The notes under the pieces were generated by a model that searched no databases, had not been told where the DNA came from, and saw only the letters and a program-made list of their open reading frames with translations. From assembly GCF_001673535.1 (NCBI RefSeq), contig NZ_LZLY01000143.1, positions 36,925 to 100,924 on the forward strand: a DNA stretch of 64,000 nt, in the 5' to 3' direction. Source of the stretch: Mycobacterium sp. 1081908.1. GTDB taxonomy: Bacteria; Actinomycetota; Actinomycetes; Mycobacteriales; Mycobacteriaceae. A program made the position numbers and the translations under genes. Positions within the stretch are counted from its first letter, which is position 1, and the number at the start of each line of letters is the position of its first letter. Of the stretch, positions 49,792 to 58,860 are shown in pieces.

Positions 49792-50274
49792 TCAGCTGGC
49801 CGGTGGCGGGGAACTCGGCACCGGACCCGGCCCCGGCTGGGGTAGCTGCGGCGGCGACGGCGTCGGGCTGGTGCTGGGCGGGCAGAAGGGCGGCGGCAGC
49901 AGGCACGGCGGCGTAGGCAGCTGGAACGGCGGCGGCGTGGTGGTCGTGGTGACGGGCGGCGGCGTGGTGGTGCTCGGCGGCGCCGTCGTCGTCGGCGTCG
50001 GCGTGAAGGTGACGGTGGCGGGCGGCTGCTGCACGCGGGTGCGGGGCACCCAGGTGTAGTTCGGATCGGGCACGAATCCCGGCGGCACCACCTGCGGGGC
50101 CGGCGGCTTGGGCGCCGTTTCCGGACGGTAGGTGTCGTAGGTCCACCACACCGCCAGGAAGGCGACGATCAGGACCAGCGTGGACGTGCGCATGCGGCCG
50201 CCGAAGAGGTGGCTCCAGCGTCGTCGTTGCTTGTCCTCGCTCCGCCTCTCGAGGATGCTCACGGTGAACTTCAC
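49792..50274 (-). CDS. Proline/threonine-rich membrane-anchored protein (Rv3103c-like)
   Basis: 160 residues. A basic cytoplasmic N-terminus (RRSEDKQRRRW) leads to one membrane helix (TSTLVLIVAFLAVWWTY), then an external tail dominated by Pro, Thr and Ser (TPTPTTTAPPSTTTPPPVTTTTTPPP) with two Cys (PPCLLPPPFCPP). The tail is probably glycosylated and spans the periplasm or cell wall. It overlaps the mscS stop by 4 bp (GTGA). Orthologous position Rv3103c. Function unknown; its place between mscS and ftsE hints at an envelope role. Confidence 0.75.
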   Translation of the reverse strand: MKFTVSILERRSEDKQRRRWSHLFGGRMRTSTLVLIVAFLAVWWTYDTYRPETAPKPPAPQVVPPGFVPDPNYTWVPRTRVQQPPATVTFTPTPTTTAPPSTTTPPPVTTTTTPPPFQLPTPPCLLPPPFCPPSTSPTPSPPQLPQPGPGPVPSSPPPAS

Positions 50275-51269
50275 CGCCGCTGCACCGCGTCTTCGGCTTT
50301 GCCGTCAGCCGACTTCTCGGCGGCCTGGGCGGCCGGCACGGAAGGATCGTCCTCAACCAGGCCTATCGTCGCGTCCGCCGCGGTCACGATGCCCACCCGG
50401 GCCAGCGCCCGAATGACCAGGACACGCAACTGCCGCCCGACCTCGAACTGTTTGCCGGGCAGGGTGCGGGCCACCACACGCAGGGTGACGGTGTCGACCT
50501 CGATGCTTTCCACGCCCATCACGGTCGGCGGGTCCAACAGCAATTCCCCGAGCACCGGGTTTTCCATCGCGCGGTCGCACTCCTGGTGCAAGACGTCGTT
50601 GACCCGGTTCAGGTCGGCGTTGGTCGACACCGGGATATCCACCACCGCGCGCGCCCAATCCTTGGACAGGTTGACCACCTTGACGATCTGCCCGTTGGGA
50701 ATGGTCAGCACCTCGCCATCCGGCGAACGCAGTCGGGTCACCCTCAATGTCACGTTCTCGACGGTGCCGGTGGCTTCCGTCGCGGAAACGACGGTCAGGG
50801 TGACCAGGTCACCGAACCCATACTGCTTCTCCACCAGGATGAAGAACCCGGACAGCAGATCCCGCACCAACTGCTGGGCGCCGAAACCCAGCGCGGCGCC
50901 GACCACGGTGGCGGGCGCGACCAGTCCGCCCACCGAAAACTGCAGGATGCCGGCGATCTGCATCATCACCCAGATGCCGATGATGACGATGGACACCCAG
51001 GAGATCACCGACGCCAGCGCCTGACGGTGCTTGGACGTCTCCGAGCGCACCAGCGCGTCGCTTTCGGCGAAGCCCTCGGTGAGCTGACGGGTCACCTGTT
51101 GCGCCACCCAGTTGACGAACCGGGCCATCAGGACCGCCGCGATCAGCACCATGACGATGCGCAGGCCGCGGGTGATGATCCATTGCCCGGCTTCGCCGCG
51201 CCAGAAGTCGTGCCAGCCCAGCGCCTTTATCGAAGCGGTCGATGCAAGAACAGTCGTGTTAGTCGTCAT
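50271..51269 (-). CDS. Small-conductance mechanosensitive channel (MscS family)
   Basis: 332 residues. Helices: ITRGLRIVMVLIAAVLMARFVNWV; ISWVSIVIIGIWVMMQIAG. The pore helix VGGLVAPATVVGAALGFGAQQLVRDLLSGFFILVE has the Gly/Ala packing of MscS TM3. Beta domain YGFGDLVTLTVVSATEATGTVENVTLRVTRLRSPDGEVLTIPNGQI carries the family motif. The C-terminal 30 residues are acidic and disordered. ATG 51269 overlaps prfB by 11 bp. Orthologous position Rv3104c. Confidence 0.9.
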   Translation of the reverse strand: MTTNTTVLASTASIKALGWHDFWRGEAGQWIITRGLRIVMVLIAAVLMARFVNWVAQQVTRQLTEGFAESDALVRSETSKHRQALASVISWVSIVIIGIWVMMQIAGILQFSVGGLVAPATVVGAALGFGAQQLVRDLLSGFFILVEKQYGFGDLVTLTVVSATEATGTVENVTLRVTRLRSPDGEVLTIPNGQIVKVVNLSKDWARAVVDIPVSTNADLNRVNDVLHQECDRAMENPVLGELLLDPPTVMGVESIEVDTVTLRVVARTLPGKQFEVGRQLRVLVIRALARVGIVTAADATIGLVEDDPSVPAAQAAEKSADGKAEDAVQRR

Positions 51270-52365
51270 CTTTTCGGTTGCGCCACCGGATTCCCGCTTC
51301 CAGGAACCCGTCGATGTCTCCGTCCAGGACGGCGGCCGGATTGCCCACCTCGTAGTCGGTTCGCAAATCCTTGACCATCTGATACGGGTGCAGTACGTAG
51401 GAGCGCATCTGGTTACCCCAGGAGCTGCCGCCCTCACCCTTCAACGCGTCCAGCTCAGCGCGTTCTTCTGATCGCTTGCGCTCCAACAACTTTGCCTGAA
51501 GCACTCGCATTGCCGAGATCTTGTTCTGCAGTTGCGATTTTTCGTTCTGGCAAGTCACGACGATACCCGTTGGGATGTGGGTTAAACGAACCGCCGAGTC
51601 GGTGGTGTTCACCGACTGACCGCCCGGGCCGCTGGAACGGTAGACGTCCACGCGCACGTCGCCGTCGGGAATGTCGATGTGGTCGGTGGTCTCCACCACC
51701 GGCAGCACCTCGACTTCGGCGAAGGAAGTCTGCCGCCGGCTCTGGTTGTCGAACGGGCTGATCCGGACCAGCCGGTGCGTGCCCTGCTCGACGGACAGCG
51801 TGCCGTAGGCGTACGGCGCGTGCACCGCGAACGTCGCGCTCTTGATCCCGGCTTCTTCGGCGTAGGAGGTGTCGAACACCTCGACGCCGTACTTGTGTTG
51901 CTCGGCCCAGCGGATGTACATCCGCATCAGCATCTCGGCCCAGTCGGCGGCGTCCACCCCGCCGGCGCCGGAGCGGATGGTGACCAGGGCCTCGCGCTCG
52001 TCGTACTCGCCCGACAGCAGCGTGCGCACCTCGGCGGCCTCTATATCGGCGCGCAGCGCCTTGAGTTCGGCGTCGGCCTCGGCCAGGGCGTCCGCCGCAT
52101 CCTCCTCGGCCGCCAGCTCGTACATGACCGGAAGATCCTCGAGGCGCTGCCGCAGCTCCTCGACGCGGCGCAGCTCCCCCTGGGCGTGCGACAACTGGCT
52201 GGTCACCCGCTGCGCGTTGCCCTGGTCATCCCACAGTTTGGGATCGGACGCCTCGTGCTCCAGCTTTTCGATGCGGCTGCGCAGACCCTCCACATCGAGC
52301 ACCCGCTCCACCGTGGTCAGGGTGGAGTCCAGGGCGGCGATATCGGCTTGACGGTCGGGTTCCAC
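51259..52365 (-). CDS. prfB: Peptide chain release factor 2
   Basis: 368 residues; terminates translation at UGA and UAA. N-terminal coiled-coil domain, tripeptide anticodon motif SPF in VRISPFDNQSRRQTS, and the catalytic GGQ in SSGPGGQSVNTTDSAVRL. No in-frame UGA and no programmed frameshift, as usual for actinobacteria. GTG 52365 gives VEPDRQADIAALD, matching the M. tuberculosis N-terminal region. Orthologous position Rv3105c. Confidence 0.96.
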   Translation of the reverse strand: MEPDRQADIAALDSTLTTVERVLDVEGLRSRIEKLEHEASDPKLWDDQGNAQRVTSQLSHAQGELRRVEELRQRLEDLPVMYELAAEEDAADALAEADAELKALRADIEAAEVRTLLSGEYDEREALVTIRSGAGGVDAADWAEMLMRMYIRWAEQHKYGVEVFDTSYAEEAGIKSATFAVHAPYAYGTLSVEQGTHRLVRISPFDNQSRRQTSFAEVEVLPVVETTDHIDIPDGDVRVDVYRSSGPGGQSVNTTDSAVRLTHIPTGIVVTCQNEKSQLQNKISAMRVLQAKLLERKRSEERAELDALKGEGGSSWGNQMRSYVLHPYQMVKDLRTDYEVGNPAAVLDGDIDGFLEAGIRWRNRKDDD

Positions 52366-52506
52366 AGGCGCCCACGTTACCGGCGACGAACGCACAGGTC
52401 GCCGACCGGGCCGCAGCGTTTAGCATCAGGTGACCAGTACGTGCAGCCCGGACCGCGACGCTCAGCCCCCATCGCGCGCGGCCAGGCACGACCAGAAGGC
52501 TGGAGT

Positions 52507-53868
52507 ATGCGCCCATATCACGTCGCGATCGTCGGCTCCGGGCCGTCGGGTTTCTTCGCAGCGGCGTCCTTGCTCAAGGCGGCCGACGCGTCGGAGGACA
52601 TCGACGTGGCCGTCGACATAATCGAGATGCTGCCGACGCCCTGGGGGCTGGTCCGCTCCGGCGTCGCGCCCGACCACCCGAAGATCAAGTCGATCAGCAA
52701 ACAATTCGAGAAGACCGCCGAAGACCCCAGGCTGCGCTTCTTCGGCAACGTCGTGGTCGGTGAGCACGTGAGCGCCGCCGAACTCGCCGAGCGCTACCAC
52801 GCGGTGATCTACGCCATCGGGGCGCAATCGGATCGGTCGTTGAAGATCCCCGGCGAGGACCTGCCGGGCAGCATGGCCGCCGTCGAATTCGTGGGTTGGT
52901 ACAACGCGCACCCGCACTTCGAGCAGGCGACCCCGGACCTGTCGGGCGCCCGGGCCGTGGTCATCGGCAACGGCAACGTGGCGCTGGACGTCGCCCGCAT
53001 CCTGGTCACCGACCCCGACGAGCTCGCCCGCACCGACATCGCCGACCACGCCCTGGAGTCGCTGCGCCCCTGCGGCGTCGCCGAGGTGGTGGTGATCGGC
53101 CGGCGGGGGCCGCTGCAGACGGCGTTCACCACGCTGGAGTTGCGCGAGCTGGCGGACCTCGAAGGTGTCGACGTGATCATCGACCCGGCGGATCTGGAGG
53201 GCATCACCGACGAGGACGCGGCGGCGGCGGGCAAGACGACCAAGCAGAACATCAAGGTGATGCGCGACTACGCCGCGCGCGAGCCGCGACCCGGTCACCG
53301 TCGCATAGTCTTCCGCTTCCTGACTTCGCCGATAGAGATCAAGGGCGACGGCAAGGTCGAGAGCATCGTGCTGGGCCGCAACGAACTGGTCAGCGACGAG
53401 AGCGGGCGGGTCGCGGCCAAGGACACCGGCGAGCGGGAGGAGCTGCCTGCCCAGCTGGTCGTGCGGTCCGTCGGATACCGCGGCATGCCCACGGCGGGAC
53501 TGCCTTTCGACGACAAGAGCGCAACGATCCCCAACACCGACGGCCGCGTGCACGGCAGCCGCAACGAGTACGTCGTCGGATGGATCAAGCGCGGGCCGAC
53601 GGGTGTGATCGGCACCAACAAGAAGGACTCCCAGGACACCGTCGACACGCTGCTGAACGACCTGGCCGGCGCCGAGGCGCTCGCGGAGTTCCCGGCGGAC
53701 CACGCCGACTCGCTGGCCGATTGGCTGGTGTCCCGGCAGCCGAAAGTGGTGACGTCGGCGCACTGGGAGGTCATCGATCGCCACGAGCGAGCGGCCGGCG
53801 AGCCGCACGGGCGGCCCCGCGTCAAGCTGCCGAGCGTGGCCGAGATGCTACGAATCAGCCACGGCTGA
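52507..53868 (+). CDS. fprA: NADPH-ferredoxin reductase FprA
   Basis: 453 residues of the adrenodoxin-reductase type: FAD motif VAIVGSGPSGFFAAASLL, LPTPWGLVRSGVAPDHPKIK, FFGNVVVG, NADPH motif AVVIGNGNVALDVARIL, VVIGRRGPLQTAFTTLELREL and the C-terminal EYVVGWIKRGPTGVIGTNKKDS. Passes electrons from NADPH to ferredoxins that serve P450s and other enzymes; the P450 at 0.9 kb is one possible client in the cell. ATG 52507. Orthologous position Rv3106. Confidence 0.95.
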   Translation: MRPYHVAIVGSGPSGFFAAASLLKAADASEDIDVAVDIIEMLPTPWGLVRSGVAPDHPKIKSISKQFEKTAEDPRLRFFGNVVVGEHVSAAELAERYHAVIYAIGAQSDRSLKIPGEDLPGSMAAVEFVGWYNAHPHFEQATPDLSGARAVVIGNGNVALDVARILVTDPDELARTDIADHALESLRPCGVAEVVVIGRRGPLQTAFTTLELRELADLEGVDVIIDPADLEGITDEDAAAAGKTTKQNIKVMRDYAAREPRPGHRRIVFRFLTSPIEIKGDGKVESIVLGRNELVSDESGRVAAKDTGEREELPAQLVVRSVGYRGMPTAGLPFDDKSATIPNTDGRVHGSRNEYVVGWIKRGPTGVIGTNKKDSQDTVDTLLNDLAGAEALAEFPADHADSLADWLVSRQPKVVTSAHWEVIDRHERAAGEPHGRPRVKLPSVAEMLRISHG

Positions 53869-53877
53869 CCGGGCGCA

Positions 53878-54690
53878 TCAAAACCATTGGCGGTAGGTGC
53901 GATTGGGCTGGCGGGACACGCCCAATTTGACTAGCAGGCGCGACACGTGGTTCTACACGACGTCCTCGCCAAGCAACGTCCGGTCGGCGATTTGCCGGTT
54001 GGTCAGGCCGTCGCCGAGCAATCCCAACAACGTTCGTTCCCGGTCGTCGAAGGCCGACAGCTCGTCGCTGTTCTCGATGATCCACCACAACCGGGCCATC
54101 GTTGCCGCCGCGGCCTGGGTGTCGAGCAGCGACCGTCCGGCGGCCACATCCTTGATGGCGCAGGACAATTCCATCCCCTTGACGTCTTTGACGACATAGC
54201 CGCCGGCGCCGGCCAGGATCGCGTTGTCCGCCGGCACGATGACGCGACCGAGCTCGGCGGTCGCCGGCCTGCCCGCCGGGCGGCGGATGACGGCCACCGG
54301 ACACAGCGCCGACGCGGCCAGGTTCGCCGAAAGGGAGCCGACACCGCGCGCGGCATGGTTGAGCCCGATGGAGCCGACGCAGATCATCGCCGCCGACCTC
54401 GACTCTTCCATCAGCTTGACAAGTGGGCTGCCCCAAAGGATTTCGCCTTCGATCTTCACCTGTTCCCCGGTCGCCTCGACCGCCCGACGGGCGTCGTGCA
54501 ACACGGCGCGGGCGGCGGCCAATCGGCCGTCGTGGACCCAGCGCGGCTGAGAATCCGGCGGCGCGACGACGTACACCAGTCGCAGCGGGATGTCCCGACT
54601 GACCGCTTCGTCGACCGCCCAGCGCGCCGCGTCGGTGGCCGCTTTCGACCCGTCGACACCGACGACGACCGTCGGGGCTGAATCGGCCAT
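53878..54690 (-). pseudogene. Decayed in-frame fusion of USP (Rv3134c-like) and DosR C-terminus
   Basis: From ATG 54690: residues 1-~152 are a universal stress domain very like Rv3134c (VVVGVDGSKAATDAARWAVDEAVSRDIPLRLVYVV, MEESRSAAMICVGSIGLNHA, LCPVAVIRRPAG). At about residue 158 the sequence becomes the DosR receiver end and HTH (NAILAGAGGYVVKDVKGMEL, DDRERTLLGLLGDGLTNRQIADRTLL). A TAG at 53953-53955 interrupts the HTH. The frame continues NHVSRLLVKLGVSRQPN before losing similarity, stopping at 53878. In M. tuberculosis these genes are adjacent (Rv3134c-dosR), so a deletion fused them. A 245-residue USP-hybrid could still be made; DNA binding should be lost. Confidence 0.85.
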
Positions 54691-55054
54691 CCCGCCACGT
54701 TATTGACGGGCAGCCGAGACGGCCCAGGGCATTCGGTCCACAAATGGGGGCCATTGGTCCCTATCCGACCGTCGCCTTCGTCGCTTGGCCGTGTCGCTTG
54801 GCGATGGCCGTCGGCTGTCCGGATTCCGCTTTCGCGGCCCCGGGACCCAGGAACGAATTTGGCCGTTTTCAGCCATCGCGTCAATCGAGGCGGCCGGCAT
54901 CGTCTGACCCACTTGCCTTTTGGCCCTAAAACTCCAGTACAAACGCGCATCGGCGCCTACATTTTGATGACCACCGCCAACGGGTCGGCGGAGGAAAGGT
55001 GCCGATTCGGGCTCGGCACGGTTCACCAGTCACACCCCTAAGGGAGAACTGACA
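54691..55054. other. Divergent intergenic region between USP-DosR remnant and PPE gene
   Basis: No gene I can support. It holds the DosR-box-like site at 54748-54761 and the promoter of the PPE gene, whose ribosome site (AAGGGAGAA, around 55039) is visible. Sequence 54800-55000 looks like ordinary non-coding DNA. Confidence 0.5.
54748..54761 (-). promoter_or_regulatory. DosR-box-like site
   Basis: On the minus strand GGGACCAATGGCCC, flanked by A before and CC after, fits the DosR consensus core GGGAC-N4/5-G(G/T)CCC. It lies about 58 bp upstream of the USP-DosR remnant start, where Rv3134c is preceded by DosR boxes. Confidence 0.6.
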
Positions 55055-56212
55055 ATGGATTACGCCCTTTTTCCGCCCGAAATCAATTCCGCCAGGATGT
55101 ACAGCGGCCCCGGTTCCGGGTCGCTCATGGCCGCGGCGGGAAGCTGGGACTCGCTATCCGCCGAACTGGGCACCACGGCCGAGACCTATGGTTCTGTGCT
55201 CTCGGCCCTGACCACCCTGCACTGGCACGGCCCGGCGTCGGCGGCGATGACCGCCGCGGCGACCCCCTATGTGGAGTGGCTGAGCACAACCGCCCAGCAG
55301 ACGAGACAGACGGCCATGCAAGCCAGGGCCGCGGCGGCGGCGTTCGACCAGGCCTTCGCCATGACGGTTCCCCCGCCGGTGATAGCGATCAACCGCGCGC
55401 AGCTGCAGGCGCTGATCGCGACGAACTTCTTCGGCCAGAACACCGCGGCGATCGCGGCGACCGAGGCCCAGTACGCCGAGATGTGGGCCCAGGACGCCAC
55501 CGCGATGAACGGCTACGCGGTCAGCTCGGCGGCCGCTTCCCGGCTGGCGTCCTTTGCGTCGCCGCAACAGACCACCAACCCGGATGGCGTTAACGAGCAG
55601 TCCGCCGCGGCCAACCAGGCGGCCAACAACCCGCTCGGCGACCTGTACTCAACGCTCAAGGGGTGGAGCGATCAGATCTACGACAACCTGGACGCCTTGC
55701 TGAAGCTCAGCCCCATTCCCATTACCGCCAACGGGCTGGACAGCCTCAACGTGCTCGACGGCATCCTCGCCACGAACACGGCAACGAGCTCGCTGGCCAA
55801 CATCGAGGGCATTCCGGTTTCGCTGATCGGCGCCCAAAGCAACCTGACCTATCTGGCCGGCGCGGCCGGGCCCGCGCCCGCGCTCGGGCCGATAGGGCTC
55901 GGGCAATTGCAGGGCGCCGCCGGGGCGACGGGTGTCGGCGGTCTGCCCAACGCGGTCACGGTGAGCATGGCCCGGGCGAATGCGATCGGCCCGATGTCGG
56001 TGCCGGCCAGCTGGTCGGCGCCGTCCGCCAGCCGCGTCTCGGCGCTGCAACCCGCCGGCCTGACCACCCTTCCGGGCACCGACGAGTTGGCCGGTTCGGG
56101 CTATCCGGGCGTTCCCGGCATGCCGGCGGGGACGCTGGCCCGGGCCTCGGGCGTCCTGCCGCGCTACGGGACCCGGCTGACGGTGATGACTCGCCCGCCC
56201 GCGGGAGGCTAG
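55055..56212 (+). CDS. PPE-family protein, PPE51-like (PPE-SVP)
   Basis: 385 residues. PPE domain 1-~175: DYALFPPEINSARMYSGPG (Pro7-Pro8-Glu9), the WxG turn LHWHGPASAAM, and LQALIATNFFGQNTAAIAATEAQYAEMWAQD. The C-terminal part has the SVP signature MSVPASWSAPSA and ends VLPRYGTRLTVMTRPPAGG, as in PPE51 (Rv3136). PPE51 has been linked to uptake of small nutrients across the mycomembrane; exported by ESX-5 with a PE partner, which is not encoded here. A ribosome site AAGGGAGAA precedes ATG 55055. Its position next to the Rv3134c remnant and Rv3137 supports orthology. Confidence 0.88.
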   Translation: MDYALFPPEINSARMYSGPGSGSLMAAAGSWDSLSAELGTTAETYGSVLSALTTLHWHGPASAAMTAAATPYVEWLSTTAQQTRQTAMQARAAAAAFDQAFAMTVPPPVIAINRAQLQALIATNFFGQNTAAIAATEAQYAEMWAQDATAMNGYAVSSAAASRLASFASPQQTTNPDGVNEQSAAANQAANNPLGDLYSTLKGWSDQIYDNLDALLKLSPIPITANGLDSLNVLDGILATNTATSSLANIEGIPVSLIGAQSNLTYLAGAAGPAPALGPIGLGQLQGAAGATGVGGLPNAVTVSMARANAIGPMSVPASWSAPSASRVSALQPAGLTTLPGTDELAGSGYPGVPGMPAGTLARASGVLPRYGTRLTVMTRPPAGG

Positions 56213-56526
56213 GCAGCCGGCGCGAACCTCCAGTTGTCCGGGTTCTTCGGCGAATACACCACCGGGAGCAGCTGACCCACGGTCGGCCAGTGGTCCACGT
56301 CGACCGCCATCCGCTGATACACCTCGTACTCGCTGACCGTTGGGCCGTTGATGACGCCGGCGACGGTGACGTACTGCTCGCCGGCCGCGTCCGGCCGCGG
56401 GCTGACACCGGTCACCAGCAGGGTGCCGCTCGCGAGCTCACCGCGGGGGCCGCGCGGGACGAACCGCTGGGCAAGGGCCACCCCCAGCACCGCCACGAGC
56501 AGAATCAGCACACCGTATTCCCACAC
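56209..56526 (-). CDS. DUF3592-like small membrane protein
   Basis: 105 residues. One N-terminal helix (YGVLILLVAVLGVALAQRF), then an external beta-rich domain: LASGTLLVTGVSPRPDAAGEQYVTVAGVINGPTVSEYEVYQRM and VGQLLPVVYSPKNPDNWRFAP, the pattern of DUF3592. GTG 56526. Convergent with the PPE gene (4-bp overlap of ends) and divergent from hisN. Function unknown. Confidence 0.7.
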   Translation of the reverse strand: MWEYGVLILLVAVLGVALAQRFVPRGPRGELASGTLLVTGVSPRPDAAGEQYVTVAGVINGPTVSEYEVYQRMAVDVDHWPTVGQLLPVVYSPKNPDNWRFAPAA

Positions 56527-56549
56527 CCGGCCATGGTAGGACTGCTCCC

Positions 56550-57329
56550 ATGAGTCGCGACGATCTGGCGCTGGCGCTCGCGCTGGCCGACCGCGCCGAT
56601 GTGCTGACCTCCGCGCGGTTCGGCGCGCTTGACCTGCGCATCGACACCAAACCGGATCTGACGCCGGTCACGGACGCCGATCAAGCCGTCGAGACCGAGC
56701 TGCGCGACGTGCTGGGGCGTGAGCGGCCCCAGGACAGCATCGTCGGCGAGGAGTTCGGCGGCACCGCCACCTTCAGCGGGCGCCAATGGATCATCGATCC
56801 GATCGACGGCACCAAGAACTTTGTGCGCGGGGTGCCGGTGTGGGCCAGCTTGATCGCGCTGCTCGCGGACGGCGTTTCGTCGGTCGGCGTCGTGAGCGCG
56901 CCGGCGCTGCACCGTCGCTGGTGGGCGGCGCGCGGCCGCGGCGCGTTCGCGGCGATCGACGGCGGCGCCCCGCGACCGCTATCGGTTTCCTCAGTGGGAC
57001 AACTGGATTCGGCCAGCCTGTCGTTCTCCAGCCTGTCCGGATGGGCGCAACGCGGCCTGCGCGATCGCTTCGTCGAACTGACGGATGCGGTGTGGCGGGT
57101 GCGCGCCTACGGCGACTTCCTGTCCTACTGCCTGGTCGCCGAGGGCGCCGTCGACATCGCCGCCGAGCCGGAGGTGTCGGTGTGGGATCTGGCGGCGCTC
57201 GACATCCTGGTGCGCGAGGCGGGCGGGACGTTCACCGGCCTGGACGGGACCGCCGGCCCGCACGCCGGCAGCGCCGTCGCGACCAACGGCCTGCTCCATG
57301 AGCAGGTGCTTTCGCGCCTGCGGGCCTAG
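56550..57329 (+). CDS. hisN: Inositol-monophosphatase-family histidinol-phosphatase (HisN-like)
   Basis: 259 residues. Metal-binding motifs: IVGEEFGGT (Glu), WIIDPIDGTKNFVRGVPVW (Asp-Pro-Ile-Asp-Gly-Thr) and the C-terminal VSVWDLAALDILVREAGG (Trp-Asp). The M. tuberculosis counterpart Rv3137 acts as histidinol-phosphate phosphatase, completing histidine synthesis away from the his operon. ATG 56550. The Rv3138 (pflA) position that follows in M. tuberculosis is empty here. Confidence 0.85.
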   Translation: MSRDDLALALALADRADVLTSARFGALDLRIDTKPDLTPVTDADQAVETELRDVLGRERPQDSIVGEEFGGTATFSGRQWIIDPIDGTKNFVRGVPVWASLIALLADGVSSVGVVSAPALHRRWWAARGRGAFAAIDGGAPRPLSVSSVGQLDSASLSFSSLSGWAQRGLRDRFVELTDAVWRVRAYGDFLSYCLVAEGAVDIAAEPEVSVWDLAALDILVREAGGTFTGLDGTAGPHAGSAVATNGLLHEQVLSRLRA

Positions 57330-57360
57330 TCTTTGTGAATTAGTTAACACGCTTTCGCAT

Positions 57361-57384
57361 CTATCTTACTCCGGAGTAAGATAG
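57361..57384. promoter_or_regulatory. Perfect 24-bp palindrome upstream of fadE24
   Basis: Left half CTATCTTACTCC (57361-57372) is followed directly by its exact complement GGAGTAAGATAG (57373-57384). The core TTACTCCGGAGTAA is typical of TetR-family operators of fatty-acid genes. It lies 34 bp before the fadE24 ATG, over the expected promoter. Confidence 0.75.
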
Positions 57385-57418
57385 GTTTTATCCGCGACGC
57401 CCATCGACAGAGGCCGAA

Positions 57419-58828
57419 ATGACCGACACCCGTTCCGGTTCACGACAGACTTCAGAGAACACCCGCTCACGCTTCAAGCGGCGCGGCCGCAAGACCGGCG
57501 TCGGGCTGCAACCGCACAAGCGGACCGGCATCGACATCACCCTGGCGCTGCTCACCCCGCTGGTCGGCCAGGAATTTCTGGACAAATACCACCTGCGTGA
57601 CCCGCTCAACCGGGGTCTGCGCTACGGCACGAAGACGATCTTCTCCACCGCCGCCGCCACATCCCGCCAGTTCAAGCGGGTCCAGAACCTGCGCGGCGGA
57701 CCGACCCGGTTGAAGTCCAGCGGCAAGGACTACTTCGACCTGACGCCCGACGACGAGCAGAAGATGATCGTCGAGACCCTCGACGAGTTCGCCGCGGAGG
57801 TGCTGCGTCCGGCGGCGCACGACGCCGACGAGGCCGCGACCTACCCGCCCGACCTGATCGCGAAGGCCGCCGAGCTGGGCATCACCGCGATCAACATCCC
57901 CGAGGATTTCGACGGCATCGCCGCGCACCGCTCCAGCGTGACCAACGTGTTGGCGGCCGAGGCGCTCGCCTACGGCGACATGGGCCTGGCGCTGCCGATC
58001 CTGGCGCCCGGCGGCGTCGCCGCGGCGCTGACCCATTGGGGCAGCGCCGACCAGCAGGCCACCTACCTTCACGAGTTCGCCGGCGAGAAGGTCCCGCAGG
58101 CCTGCGTGGCGATCGCCGAGCCGCAACCGCTGTTCGATCCCACCCGGTTGAAGACCACCGCCGTGCGCACCCCGAGCGGCTACCGGCTCGACGGCGTGAA
58201 GTCGCTGGTTCCGGCCGCGGCCGACGTCGAGCTGTTCGTCGTCGGCGCCCAGCTGGATGGCAAGCCCGCACTGTTCATCGTCGAGTCGTCCGCCAAAGGC
58301 CTTGCCGTCAAAGCGGATCCGAGCATGGGGATCCGCGCCGCGGCCCTGGGCCAGGTCGAACTGTCGGGGGTGTCGGTGCCGCTGAGCGCCCGGCTCGGCG
58401 AGGACGAGGCCTCGGACGAGGACTACTCCGAGGCGATCGCGCTGTCCCGGCTCGGTTGGGCGGCGCTCGCGGTCGGCACCTCGCACGCGGTGCTCGATTA
58501 CGTCGTCCCCTACGTCAAGGATCGCGAGGCCTTTGGCGAGCCGATCGCGCATCGCCAGGCTGTCGCCTTCATGTGCGCCAATATCGCCATCGAGTTGGAC
58601 GGGCTGCGGCTGATCACCTGGCGCGGCGCCGCCCGCGCCGAGCAGGGCCTGCCGTTCACCCGGGAGGCGGCGCTGGCCAAGCGGCTCGGCGCCGACAAGG
58701 GCATGCAGATCGGCCTGGACGGCGTGCAACTGCTCGGCGGCCACGGCTTCACCAAGGAGCACCCGGTCGAGCGCTGGTACCGCGACCTGCGGGCCATCGG
58801 CGTCGCCGAGGGCGTCGTCGTCATCTAG
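57419..58828 (+). CDS. fadE24: Acyl-CoA dehydrogenase FadE24
   Basis: 469 residues. A distinctive basic N-terminal extension of about 90 residues (RSRFKRRGRKTGVGLQPHKRTG) precedes the acyl-CoA dehydrogenase fold: EAAELGITAINIPEDFDG-type N-domain, middle beta domain (CVAIAEPQPLFDP), and C-domain (RLGWAALAVGTSHAVLDYVVPYVKDREAFGEPI). The usual catalytic EGT segment is replaced by VAEGVVVI at the very end, so it probably works as a heteromer with FadE23 encoded next. Orthologous to Rv3139. A duplicated GTCGTCATCTA occurs at its stop codon. Confidence 0.92.
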   Translation: MTDTRSGSRQTSENTRSRFKRRGRKTGVGLQPHKRTGIDITLALLTPLVGQEFLDKYHLRDPLNRGLRYGTKTIFSTAAATSRQFKRVQNLRGGPTRLKSSGKDYFDLTPDDEQKMIVETLDEFAAEVLRPAAHDADEAATYPPDLIAKAAELGITAINIPEDFDGIAAHRSSVTNVLAAEALAYGDMGLALPILAPGGVAAALTHWGSADQQATYLHEFAGEKVPQACVAIAEPQPLFDPTRLKTTAVRTPSGYRLDGVKSLVPAAADVELFVVGAQLDGKPALFIVESSAKGLAVKADPSMGIRAAALGQVELSGVSVPLSARLGEDEASDEDYSEAIALSRLGWAALAVGTSHAVLDYVVPYVKDREAFGEPIAHRQAVAFMCANIAIELDGLRLITWRGAARAEQGLPFTREAALAKRLGADKGMQIGLDGVQLLGGHGFTKEHPVERWYRDLRAIGVAEGVVVI

Positions 58829-58860
58829 GTCGTCATCTAACTCGAGCCGAAAGACCAATC

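Noticed and set aside
49792..50274. CRISPR or simple-repeat array in the Pro/Thr-rich region
   Set aside because: Repetition is codon-level low complexity of a Pro/Thr tail, without fixed spacers.
51259..52365. Programmed +1 frameshift in prfB
   Set aside because: The reading frame is continuous with no in-frame UGA.
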